A stretch of 64,000 bases of DNA from Alitta virens (lineage: Eukaryota; Annelida; Polychaeta; Phyllodocida; Nereididae): positions 30,763,250-30,827,249 of the forward strand of contig OW028579.1 in assembly GCA_932294295.1 (NCBI GenBank). The letters run 5' to 3'. The position numbers and the translations under genes are program-made. Below, piece after piece: positions 1 through 12,700 of this stretch (position 1 is its first letter; every line of letters starts with the position of its first letter). The notes below the pieces were generated by a model. It had not been told where the DNA came from. It saw nothing but the letters and a program-made list of their open reading frames with translations, and searched no databases.

Positions 1-72
1 TGTTCTCATTAGAATTAGTAGCTTTTCTATTTTGTTGCGCCCATTTTCAATTTTTGTCTTTTGTCTCTTCAG

Positions 73-271
73 AATCGACGCAACAAAAAACAATGGTCGT
101 CTAGGACGTCTGGTGAATGATGCTAAGACGGGTCTGCCAGAATGCAATTGTTTCGTCAAGAAAGTAATGATCAATGGGCAGAGACGCCTTGGCATCTTTG
201 CCAACCGGGACATTGAGAGTCATGAAGAATTGAGGTATGACTACGGTATTCAAGATTCGTATTGGAGAAAG
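73..271 (+). CDS. SET-domain exon, KMT5A-like
   Basis: The exon lies between a cttcag acceptor and a gtcagt donor and encodes about 66 residues. They match the C-terminal half of a KMT5A/SET8-type lysine methyltransferase: the GRLGRLVND block, a strand ending RRLGIFANRDI, and the terminal ELRYDYG motif with its conserved tyrosine. Intact enzymes of this family transfer methyl groups from AdoMet to a lysine (H4K20 for KMT5A). Here the usual Asn-His-Ser motif reads Asn-Asp-Ala, so cofactor binding or catalysis may be altered or lost. The first half of the domain must lie upstream of the window. The exon ends in phase 0, compatible with the next one at 404. Family assignment is firm; activity is doubtful. 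Confidence 0.85.
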
Positions 272-403
272 GTCAGTGCAAATCAGATATTCTAGATGAC
301 CAAAAATTTTAAATTGAAATTGCTATTGTATGAAGTACAGAACGATTGTTAGATTTATTCTGGCCAGGCTTGAGGCAAAATTCTTATTTGCTGTGTGCTG
401 CAG

Positions 404-2304
404 GAGGGATATCAGACAAATCTCACAAGCAGTGATTCTTCTGGTAAGACAAATTATTAGGCATATTTAAAGATTGTTTGTTTCTAATTATTTTCTGGAA
501 AAATTTGCGGTCGGTAGGTCGGAAATTTAGTTTTTGTTAACATTTTTTTACATTGAAAAATACTGGGAAACGGCTGCTGGCGCCCGTCAAATGCGGAAAA
601 CATCGCAGAAGATTGCGATAAACTCATAAAAACTTTTGGTTTGACCCTAAAAAATAGGGTTGTGGGAAATCGGAAACAAACATTTTTTTCTAGAGGCCTT
701 ACGAGTCGAGTGCAAAATGTGGAAATACGGGGAGGGAAGATTTCACATAGAAAACAGACATGAAAATCTGGGAAAGCTAATGCTGGAGTTCCATAGGTAA
801 AATTTATAGGATGTTGTTTCCAGTTACAGTGTGAAAATGTTATCTTGGCCAGTGCCTCTTTAATAAAAAGCAATAAAGAATAGTGTCTGGCATTGTCAAT
901 AATTTTTGTGTCAGCAAAAATGGTATTTTAAAGAAGTATATATATGTCTCTGTTCGGATTTTCATTTCTACTTTATTACTTCAAATTGATCAGTGGACTC
1001 TCTGAATTCTTTTGAGTCTAACTCTTCAGTATTTCTATTTGTGTCTGTACAATGGTTGTGTGTGTGTTAATGTTGCACTAATTCATCTTTGAAATTTTCC
1101 AACTTAAAAAACTTGTAATTTTGCTTTTTTGTGTTGATTCTTTATTTGGGAAATTGCATTTTTTCAATCAGAGATTGCTGACCACAATACTGGATAATTA
1201 AAAAATTTCGAGTTTCTCTATGAATTAAACAACTGGAGCAAAATGACAAAATGTGACTTGTCTTATGATTTGGCACATGGTATATATGTACATGTTGCAT
1301 GGTTTCATTTGTGAATCATTACTGTGCAAATTTATATAAGTAAATGAATGGTGATATGATGGAGCGTCTGATGACTCTGATGTAATTCTGTAAGTGTTTT
1401 ATATTTATTTCCAGATGACTCACCAAGCAATCCTTTTGAGTCACCAAGAACTGAGTCCCCGTGCAGTTCACTTGGTTCACCAAACAATGGCAAGTGTCTC
1501 TTTAATGTCACAATTGGCAAGTCTATTTATGGCACTGAATACAGTTTCTCTGTGGGCTGTTCCGTTTGTAAGTGTGGAGGGGTAGGCGGACTGCATATTT
1601 TTTTCGGAGAGCCAGCGTTGTCCCATTGAAAAACTTTTTAAAAGACAGTCTTTTTTCAAGCGATTTTAAAACATATAAATTTTCTGAGCCACAGCAGCTA
1701 CTATCAAAACAACCAAGCCACAAGCAGCCACTTCAAAAAAACCAAGGCTTAGCCGTTCCAGACTGTGGCATATAGACTCAGAGTGCCACAACCTTTTTGA
1801 TGTGTTCTGGCCTTTAGTCTTTCCTATGTACTTAAACATTGAATTTTTCTTCCAGCCTCATCTGAACGTATACAAGAAGATGTTTCGGGCGTCCTCGAAT
1901 CCATCCAAACTGTTTCCCCTCAACCAGGACGTGGGCATTCTCAGGTGGAGACCACAGACGTTGAAGACTCCAAGAACATGGCAGAGCCGGACTACTACGG
2001 TAAAGAATAAATTAGATCAGTAGTTCGACATAGGCATGATGGCCAAGAACGACATTTGTATGGCTTTCACAAATGCCATTGCGCATTAAATTGTTATGAT
2101 GCGTTTCTGAATCTTGTTACATAAATTTTTGCAAATTGCTCTGGTTGCACAACATGGAACAGCTCAAAGCAACTAGTTTATAGGTTATTAAACCGTCGTT
2201 GCATTTTGGAAAATTTCTCCCTTTGATGGCTGTTTTTTGTTTTATTCTTGTACTTTCACAGAACTTCAGTGCCAAATGGATAAATTGTTCACCTCCAGAA
2301 GCGG
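404..2304 (+). CDS. Ser/acid-rich linker exons after the SET domain
   Basis: Four small exons can be read in compatible phase after the SET exon: 404-443, 1415-1489, 1856-1999 and 2262-2304. They encode a Ser/Pro/Glu-rich, probably unstructured linker (for example DDSPSNPFESPRTESP). Acceptors are ctgcag, ttccag, ttccag and tcacag. Donors are gtaaga, gcaagt, gtaaag and gtaagt, so the intron after 1489 would be of the rarer GC-AG class. The last exon, with core ELQCQMDKLFTSRSG, has a near copy at 28805. It ends in phase 2, which matches the exon at 22452 on the far side of the 18-kb foldback element. The introns (for example 444-1414) show nothing else I recognise. The exons are inferred from splice signals and phase, without RNA evidence. 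Confidence 0.55.
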
Positions 2305-3049
2305 GTAAGTCTGCCTGCAGAAAGTAATTCATACTGTATAGTGCACTGCTTAAATAGTGTTTGCAGACCAACGGGGTGTTTTAGGAATTCAGTTGAATAT
2401 GATTCCAAACAATTCAGTCCTGAAGTTTTCGCTGAGCTTAAATTGGTCCTATTGAACCTAAAGCAGGTGTTTATGGTGAGGCTAGTCTCATTATTCATTT
2501 ACTCTTTTGAAAATAGAAGAATAGAATTGTTTCATTCTTTGGTGTAACGGTCGAGCGAGCACATTCTCAAGCTCCGGCTTGGATCTGGCCTGATAGAGTG
2601 GCCTCGAGCATCATTTCAGCCTATCGAACATTCTAAAGTGCTAAAACAGGTTTTTCTCCCTCAGAAACACATTTTTTCTTCTTTATATGGACATTTCTAA
2701 ATAGCTCATATTCTTTATCGGAAAAACTTTCTTTTCTCCACAATTCCTCACCTAATTGCTGTCAAGTTTGCAGGGGTTGTTTCTTTAGATAGAAAATTAA
2801 AGCACTGAACTGGCAGGAAAAGGGTTTGTAAAATAAGATCATAATTTCCTTGTCCCTTTGCACTTGTCTGAGGCACCTGAGAAAGTTCAATCGCTGCTGG
2901 CCTTTCTTAAAAATTACATCTGTGTTCCTTTGCCATGGAAGGTTACAGTCAATTTCAGTGCCCAGGTACTTATAAGCCTCAACTTGCTCTCTGCGTAGGG
3001 GAGATTCGGCTCTATAAATAACTTATAACAGCAAGAGTTTTCAACCCTA

Positions 3050-3480
3050 CAGCCAAGCAGCCTTGGTGGCGCAAAGCTAAGGTGTTCGTCTTGCAATCAG
3101 AAGGTAGTGAGTTCAAGTCCCAGTAATGGAATTTTTTTTCTTCTTCTCGGTTATCATTATGTATTGTATCCATGTATAATATATCACTTTAATGCACCAA
3201 GTATTTTAATTTTTGCATAAGTACCAACTCGTTGAGACTCATTTCTCTTATCATTCCATAAATAAGATATATTTCCTTATTTAGCTTTCTAGTCAGTAGT
3301 TTATTTATTTATCTATTTATTTTTTACCATGCAGTATTTTACTTTATCAGTATTCTGTTATGTTTTTGTAAATTGCTTTACTATGTTATAATGTACCCTT
3401 TGGTATTTATATATTCCATGATATATCTGTAACTAAAATTCCGTAAGGCAAATAAAGTATCTATCTATCTATCTGTCTAT
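3050..3480 (+). repeat. tRNA-derived SINE
   Basis: A tRNA-like head starts near 3060, with an A-box-like TGGCGCAAAGCTAAGG and a B-box GAGTTCAAGTCCC. The body is AT-rich, and the tail is a (TCTA)n run at about 3458-3480 after gcaaataaagta. The ends of the head cannot pair as an acceptor stem, so it is a SINE and not a tRNA gene. It lies in the large intron before the foldback element. Confidence 0.7.
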
Positions 3481-4123
3481 CATATCCCCACAACACCCAG
3501 CTACAAATTTTTCCCCAGAAAGATTTTCTTGTTACTCTTGCAGTGTGTTATTACTTTGGCTAAATGCAAAAACTAAAATATTAGAGAGCTTTTAGAAAAA
3601 AATACCTGTGTGAACAGGTCATGTCAGAAAGATATGAGGCTTTAGATTGTATTAAAAATTCCATGACCAATAAAATTGCACTTTTTTGGTCATTAGACAT
3701 TCCAGCTCATCTCCTGACTATGTCGTATAAACCCGATGCAGGTCTCTTTTTAAAGATACCTTTTCTTGTTAGCATTGAGATAAAGCAAGTTTTGGTTGCG
3801 CCAGTTTATCAGCTGCTGGATGGCATTATGATAAGTTAATTTAGAATCCGTGAGGAGCCCTGCCAAAACAGTGTCATCCGCAAATTCGATCATGAAACAA
3901 TTTTACTCGGTGCACATACAGTCATTAGCGTAAATGATGAATAAGATGGGAGAGATGACACATCCCTGAGTGGCACCGGTTGAAGTATGAAGCAATGATG
4001 ATTGTGTGTCATTTACAGTCACATACTGCAGCTAAAAGCATCAACCTACTTGATGACGCTTGTATTGACCTTCATAGCATTTAATTTGGTTAGGAGAAGA
4101 TAGGGCTGTATCATGTTAAACAC

Positions 4124-4131
4124 TGATGAGA
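4124..4131 (+). repeat. 8-bp target-site duplication, left copy
   Basis: TGATGAGA directly precedes the left tip GTAGTTAGAATGC of the foldback element. The same 8 bases directly follow its right tip at 22238-22245. Confidence 0.85.
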
Positions 4132-6735
4132 GTAGTTAGAATGCTACTATAAAACGTAGCTTCTGGTGGCCCGCGACAGGTGGTGCTAGTGGTACCTATG
4201 ACGGTGGCCGCTAGGTGGCGCTTCGACGATATGTATGGATGTCATGCCTCGAATGGGTGCCCGAGGGTCTAACCCATCCTCTTTGCATGACCGATGAACC
4301 AGTGGAACGCCACGGGCTATAGTGTGATTACTATAGAAGATGTGGAATACCATGGGCTATAGTTTGATTACTGTAGAGGACGTGAGAAGTGTGACAATCC
4401 TGGAATTATTGTTTTGAGTAATGATCTATCTGACACTTATTTGTACCAATCTTGAGCTTCCTAAGTTGACGACAGGTGGTGCTAGTGGCCTGATGTTATA
4501 TAGTACGTGATAGGTATAACAATGTGTAGAACTATTGTTTTGGTTTGTATGTGAAAGGTTGAAGAATGAACCATCTTTCACCCATGTTGAGGAATAATAC
4601 TGCAAGAGTGATATATGTACCAATAGAACAACTTTGCACAATTTGCACAAATCCTTCCTGTTTTTAAAACATAGTAGTAGTAATAAAAGGTTAATTCAGA
4701 TGTAGTAACACAGAACATTATTCACCCAGTAAGAGTGTTCAGAGAGTTTGGCATTGAAGAAGTAATTTATAAAGCTGTTCTATGATAGCTGTTTTGAGTG
4801 GTAATGACAGTGTCCGAAATATTGTACCCTATGTGATGCCTGTGTTTGTTACATTTGTTGCAATATAGTTAAAAAGATGCCTACCTCCAACACATCTAAG
4901 CCATTTCTACATGAAAGTTCATCATGTCTGTTGTCACAAGGTGGTTTGTATTGACCATTTGAATTGCTCAGAGGACGTCTTGTGAACCTCTGTGTAGAAT
5001 GACAAAGTTTCTGTGCAATCATATGAATATATAAGTAGCAAACAACTATTCCAAAATACATTAAGAAAAAAATGGAGATACCAATAGAACAACTATGCAC
5101 AAATCCTTCCTGTTTTATAATGTAGAAGTAGTAATAAAAAGGTTAATTCAGAAGTAGGAACACAGAACTTCATTCACCCATTAAGACAAAGAGTGTCCCA
5201 AAGTTTGGCATTGAAGAAGTAATTTATAAAACTGTTTTATGATAACTGTTTTGAGATATGCAAGTATGTATAGCACATATTGAATTATAGTTAAAAAAGG
5301 GCACCTCTTTTTATCTCATATAATGGAACTCCTTACAGATTGCCCTTAGGCAATCAGTGGCAGTGTGTTCAATGAGATGCTAATCTCTGTTTAATGATGT
5401 CTGCAGGTATATCTTGTCCTATTCAGCTTATATAGACTAGAGTACAGCACATACAACACTGTTTTCTACACACACATGTATAATAATTAAAAATAAGATA
5501 ACCTTCCATAAGTCTGTGTCATGTAGATCGTAAGCACCATACTTCTGCTTGAAATTTATTAACTGACTGAGCACAGTTTCCATTTTTTAAAATTAGTAAT
5601 GACAGTGACTTTCATTAAATTTCCTAATTTGCAGTATAATATTCAACCTTGTAAGCTGTAATTCATTATGAATGGCCTTACCTACCATGTACTTACGTAA
5701 CTTGAGTTTTCGGTGACATAGGCTTGTTACCAACAATTATTAGGAGGAAGGTTGAAATGACAAGACCATTGTACAGGTTGATAAGAATGGCTGATATAGG
5801 ATTAACAAGCTGTTTATGAATGATCTGTATAACTGTAAAACCTCAACATTAAGAACTTGTCTTCTGATTTATTTTGCATTTTTAAGGAAACCAATCAGAT
5901 GTACTTGTATGAAACAGAGATTGTGAATTTAGAATTGAATTATTGAGAATTACTGAAGAAAGACATGTTAAATATGTTTTACTATGAACCTTTGTGTAGG
6001 TTGACATGGAAAATAAACTGGAAAATATGCACAACTTTGCACAAATTCTTTCGGTTTTATAACATAGTAGTAATATGATAAGGTTAATTCAGATGTAGTA
6101 ACACAGAACAATTAGTATTACAAAATAATTTGTTGCTATCAGAAAATGTACTGATACTGTTGAAATATATTACTGAAGAAAGACATTTAAAACAAACATT
6201 GATGACTATATGGAATTATGCTCTTATAGACTCTTCAAAACAATCTGATAATTAGATAGACAGAAGGACCACACCTTGCTTTCAAATTTGTAACTCGGAT
6301 ATCCATGTAGTTAAATGGCAATCAAGGCTTTTGTGGCATTTCTGTGTCTGAAACATTGTACCCTATGTGATGCCTGTGTTTGTTACATTTGTTGCAATGT
6401 AGTTAAAACGATGCCTACCTCCAGCACATCTAAGCAATTTCTACATGAAAGTTCATCATGGTTACTGTCACAAGGTGGTTTGTATGACCATCTGAATTGC
6501 TCAGAGGACATTTTGTGGACCTTTGTGTAGAATGACAAAGTTTCTGTGCTATCCTATGAATATATAAGCAGCCAATGGTGTATTTTTCTATGTTGTCATC
6601 ATCATGGCTGATTATTATATTCACAGAGAAGCAACAGAAATTACAATGGAGAATTTAGGCTACAGCAAACTTGAAGTTAGTTGTTTTATATAAGACATTT
6701 ATCTATATTAATGAGCATTTTGGCGACTTCACTGC
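4132..6735 (+). repeat. Left inverted arm of the foldback element
   Basis: The arm pairs with 19325-22237 on the other strand. The outer block (about 4132-4731) and inner block (about 5275-6735) match the right arm. The stretch between them, about 4732-5275, is specific to this side and contains direct duplicates of neighbouring sequence: 4805-5045 resembles 6348-6572, and 4640-4780 resembles 5085-5250. No credible gene lies in the arm. Confidence 0.8.
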
Positions 6736-9700
6736 TGCTAGGGAAGTAGATATATTCCAATTGTTTATCGCCACTCATCCACCAGATCATTGCATTGTCA
6801 TTCTGGTTATCCTATAGATGTCTTGTGTGTTCACAGACTGAGTTTCTCTAGCATGCACCTTCTAACAGGCTAACCAATCATGTCTCCTTGGTAACACAAG
6901 GTCTTTAGAATCTCACTGACTACAATAATATTTTTGGAAACATGCTATATGTCCACTTGTTATATTGCACTTCCTATGAAAGGTTTGGAGCAGCACAAAA
7001 TGGACAGAAATATTTCTAACAAGTCAGCTTTCTATTTAATCCCTCTCTGTGTCTATTAACTTAATATTTATTACCAATGGTGAATTTTGCCATCTTGTCA
7101 TCATCATGGCTTATTATTATGTTCACAGAGAAACAACAGAAATTACAATGGAGAATTTAGGCTACAGCAAACTTGAAGTTAGTTGTTTTATATAAGTGAT
7201 TTTATCTATATTAACGAGCATTTTGGCGACTTTACTTCTGCTTGTTCAATCAGTTTCTACATACTAAAGCTAATAATATGCAGCCATAAGTAATGTTAGT
7301 GTCAGGACCAAGTATGAAAATGACAAGCTGTTGTTCACTACCTGTAGACAAATATTATGATGCTCCTTCCTGTACCTGTAAATACAAATGAAAACACTCG
7401 AATCCATGTCAATCCAGTCAAACATGGCATAGATCTGCACAAATCACATAAAGGGAAACAATCAAAAACATCACTAATAATGACTCAATGGTAAAACAAT
7501 ATGATCAAGCGATAGCCTTTCTTACTAGTAATTACACACATGGCAACAAAACTCAGTATATTACACCTCCTAAAACTGCAAGCAGTCTTAATCATTAAGT
7601 CAGAGGATATCCATACTGTGACATCTCAGGAATTCAGACTATATTAATAAGAACATTTACCCTTTGATAGAACCAAATGTGCAATACAAATATGTATGTG
7701 TGCTTTTATGTACATTTTCCTTTTTGTCAACAAAGTATATGACACTTTCATGTGCATCTGGTTATTTTCAGTCTTCAGAGAACTGATACAAGGTTGATGT
7801 ATTCATACTGGTATTGTAAATATACTGGTTCTAAGTAAATAATTCCTTACTATTCAACGTCTTATCCATATTTCAAGTAAGCATATCCTCTGTAATGTTT
7901 ATCAACTAATATGTTCTCTTACTCTCCTTGTTGATTGTACATTATATGGTATATGACAATGGAAATCAGCATGTTCATTAATTATAATATGTCATAGCCT
8001 CAGGTATCAATAGATCATTGTTCAACCATAAACCATTTATTGCTTGTCATGTATTGTATATATATATATATATAATATTATATATATATATATATATATC
8101 AGCATGTTCATTAATTATAATAATGTCATGATACAAGTTCTGTATTTATGGAATAGGTGTTGTATGTGCATGGAAGAAGTGAAACAAAATACCTGAAGGC
8201 GGCTTTTGACTATGGTCAGTATTGTAAGAATTTATAAGTTTAATGGATACTTAATTCGAAATGTAAGATAAGTATATTCTTTTCAATTTCCTTGTCACTT
8301 GTAGATACTATCACTTCATGGAAGTACTTCTGAGGATACAGACTCAGTATGTGAATTGCAAATCAACATGATCAATAGTTGGATACACATAAAAGCATCT
8401 GCAAAAAGGACTTCTCCCCCAGGATTAAGATAAACACCACACACTATAATTGGCATTAATACCGCTATTACTTAACAACTATGCAAGTAAATGAAATCAA
8501 ATTTACCTGTATTATCCATAAGTATGTATATTGTGCAACACAAATGCATGTGCTTGAAAACTGATAAGTATGTATATTCCATGCTTAATGTTGCACAATT
8601 GCCCCCCAATTAGGGGCGGGTCTTTTGGTCATTAAGCTTTTGGTGAGATAGTGATTCTACCTTTGATGTACCTCAGTGTTCTCTCCTGGTCTAATTTATC
8701 CAAGGTAAGATGCTGCAATGGTTTGGGCCTGTCCTGTGTGATGGGGTGCTTACATACAACATGCCTGTCAGACCTGGGATGTGAATGGAACAATTTGTAA
8801 TGTAGCACATCGTAACTTTAACCGAAAATGACACGAATTGGTTAATGTTTTTATTATTTTTGGGTTAGTGTTTAACATACAGTAATACCAGTTACGAATT
8901 TTGAGCCCAAGCCTCGAGTCAAATCAGTCTTCAAGCTCATACCCAGCCCAGCTCAGAATTTATGTTTTCTGCTCTTCTCTGCCCAAGCTTCGACTTTAAG
9001 GTCCATACCAGGTAATACTTTTTTGCAATCTCTTTGTGCTGTACTCATAATAAATTGAAAAACTGCACGCTGAGAATACATGTTTCGATGTTTTTTGTTG
9101 TAACTCTGACAATTATCAAATAAATATGAGGCACCACAAACACTAATGAAATATTAGGCTATCTTACAGAGCTAACAGCAGATGACTTTAATACCTATGA
9201 ATTACATAGGTTAAGGACAAGTTGTTTACTGAGTACATGTGAATAATTGTTAGCTCAACAGCAGACACAACTCACCATAAATATTCTTTTTTCTGTTGTT
9301 TCTAATTTATCTAGTATTATATTCCTCTTGTTCTAATATTGGATAAATTCAAGGTAGCCCCTTTAGGGTCCCCTGGCAAGTATATATACTTATAATTTAT
9401 GCAATAATTTTAAATTTATTATGCCAAACAAAAAAATCTGGTTATATTCTTATGTCAAACTGTTAAATGCTAAATAAATCATTTTCAACAAAAAAAACCA
9501 TGCTCATACATCATTGAAGTATTTCTGAGCAGTGCCCACCAGCAGTTCATTGCCAAAGTAATAATAATGAGTGGTCTAATAATTTATGTGGTGGTATCCA
9601 TCACCCTATGGTCTTCAACACTGCTCAAATAGACAAATCACAAACGGCTAGTGATGTAACATCATGGCATAAAAATATGATATCCGTACCTGCTTCCAAC

Positions 9701-12700
9701 AATGAAAATATCCCACAGGTAATCTTTACTGGTCAGGCAAAGTAAAAACATGCCATTGAATATTGTTAGCTCAACAGCAGACACAACTCATTTGCAAATC
9801 AACATGATCAATAGTTGGATACACATAAAAGCAATAGGACAATGTTTTGTTGTATGTGTGCATTTTGTGTATTTAGCAAAGGTTCTCCTCGCAACTACTG
9901 GAATTTATCTTGCTTTGTGACAAGTATCCGCCAATAAGCACCTTTTGAAAAAATAATCAACCTTGGTTGCTGAATACTAAGAGAGCCATTAAACTCAGAG
10001 ATACTTTTGGAATGTGTACTCCAGCCTTTCAAGAGTGCATCTCTTGTCTACCTAGTCATATGCATGAAAACATTTCCTTGAAAGACAATTCAAGTGGTGT
10101 GCCCCTGATAGGGAAGCAGCATAGCAAACCAATCGTGCATTTTGGAAGAAATCATGAAACTTGACACAATGATAGACCTGGACAAAGGAACATTTTGAGA
10201 TATTGGGGCATTTGATACCTTTGTGTGGACCTTTTTTCAGTTAAGACTATTTTAATGAGAAAAACGCACTTGCAAATCACATATTGATGTATATCATCTG
10301 TATTTCATTAGACAAAGGCATGCAAATAAGCACAATGATACCACTATGGCAGGGGAACATTTTGATATATTTCAGCATTTGATGTCTTGTATTGCTGAGG
10401 ACTAGACAGCCATTGGAAAGTAAAAATCACTATTTGAGATATTGACACACATATATTGGTAGAAACATGCCCAGCTACAGGTGTAAATTATGTGCTAAAA
10501 GCATCACAATTTATACGAAGAAAAAAGTGTAAAGGAAGGACATCTTGGGGTATTGGGACATTGGATATCTTTATCTTGTGGTGATTGCAATCCATCTAAA
10601 GTTGAGCTTCAATTTGGAAGCGGTTCATCACCGGCAGTTATTTCATACATTTGACTGCCTTTTTAACAGTGTAATTACCAGTATTGATACAGTAGAATCT
10701 GTGAAATAGCAGATCTTATAAGTATATTACTTATTACATATTAATGATTTCAGAATAAAAAAAATGAAAACTTTATGTTTACAATTTTGAGTGTGACAAT
10801 ATATTGCTGGAATTGTATTTGCATGATATAGGTATGAAAAAGGGAGCATGTAGGTGAAGAATTAAAATGTTCAGTCTGAAACCTAACAAATAAAAGCATA
10901 TGGCCTCTAGTACATCCAAATTTGGAATATGCCACACAAATAGTTTTCAACTTCGAACAACTAGAAACGTTTCAAATATTTTCTTATTGCACTCTAAATT
11001 TTATTCATTGATTACTAAGATAAATGCACCGTATTTATTCATGATGCATGTACCTGCCAATTCATCAGTATCTTAGGATTTATGCCACGTAATTTCTGGA
11101 CACATATCAAACTTGATGCTTTTCGTTAGGTGTGGTCAGGATTTGATGTACCATCTACATTCACATCTTCTTTAGAAAAATTTTGAACTTTTTTCATGTG
11201 TCAAGAGAACACTTCATATTCTGTTATATGTCTAACAGAAACCAAAATAAATGAAAAAGACAGTGATGCTGGTTACAGATCATTAGCATGAGCTTTAATA
11301 AGAAAGGCGCATTGCCCAAACCTGTGGTGCGTACAATGACCAAATCTCAGTCCGTCAGCAAATAATCAATTACTCATGCAAAATAGGCTCTACATTTAGC
11401 AGCCATATTTCCTTTGGACAGCAATTACAGAAGGAGTGCTCAAATAGCTTTAGATACTGATCTTTGCTGAACTGACAAATAGTAATATAATTGCTCTTGA
11501 TGCCCTATATTATAAAGGATGCACAACAAACAGGATGATTTCCTGGCCAGTTTAGTTTTTGCTGAAGTTATGTAGCCCCTGTATGTCAGCTAACTGACTT
11601 AATAAACTGTGCCCATCAATCTTAAAGGTTATGGAGTTTTGTTGGCTTTCAAAAACAGATTTGGGAATAGCTTGGCCAAGGCTCTTGAATATGGTAATGA
11701 CAGCATTCCAGTTGTAAAAGTTTGCTAATTTAAAGCTGCCATATCATTTGAAAGCAATTGTTTTAATAATTATTCCTATGCTTTTAATGGAACATCATGT
11801 GTCCACTGAGTTATACAGCCACTTGTTAACCCTAGTGTAGCTGACAGGGAAAAAGCATGTGACACCAACTGCATTGCTGAGTTATTAAATAAATGCAACC
11901 CCTATTCTGCTTTAGGATTCATGCATAAACTAGAAGGAGAGAAATTGTTAAAAAAAATGAACCACTTTGGCTTGAGCATGTCACACAAGGTGTGCTCTAT
12001 CTTTCAGCTAAAAGTAAGTTGTGCTTGCAACTTACCAAAAATCCAGAGTAGGATGTCATTTGTTACTTCCCAGTGGTCTTAACAACATATAGTTACTAAT
12101 CTTAATAATAATTCCAGCTCTACTATACTTCTAAAGATTCATTTGACAAACATGTATTCCTCATGCACCATCCTAGTGTCAGTTATGGAAGCTGTAAATA
12201 AGGTCTTCAGACGTAATCACTACCACTGAAGTCTCTCCGGCTGATGCCAATATCCAAATATCTCAATTCCAGCAGCAGGTATCTACATCATCATTTGCAT
12301 CTTCCTTGTTGCTATGCTCATAATTCAACTTTGAAATTCAGAAACATTAATCGAAGTTTCATTTAAGTAAGGTTTTGCTAGTTACTATAAAATCTGAATC
12401 CACTAAGACAATTTATACAGGGTTCCCGCGAGGTTTCTTAATTGGGAAGGAGGGAAGTACCATGACAGTGCAAAACCTATAACCAACATGTACGAACTCT
12501 CTTCTCAATTTTCAACTTTCTAAAGATAATATGATATTCATATTTTGAAGCTTAGATGGCTGGTTGATATATTTTTGTAAAGATCCTTTGCTGTGCCGGT
12601 TTGATACATTTATCACAAATTTACCCCACTAGCTGAACTTGTGTGCTTGCAATATTTGTCCGAATTGTCAAAGGGATTTTTAATTCAAGTCCTCACTAAT

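Noticed and set aside
3060..3130. tRNA gene
   Set aside because: A and B boxes are present but the ends cannot form an acceptor stem, and a SINE body and tail follow.
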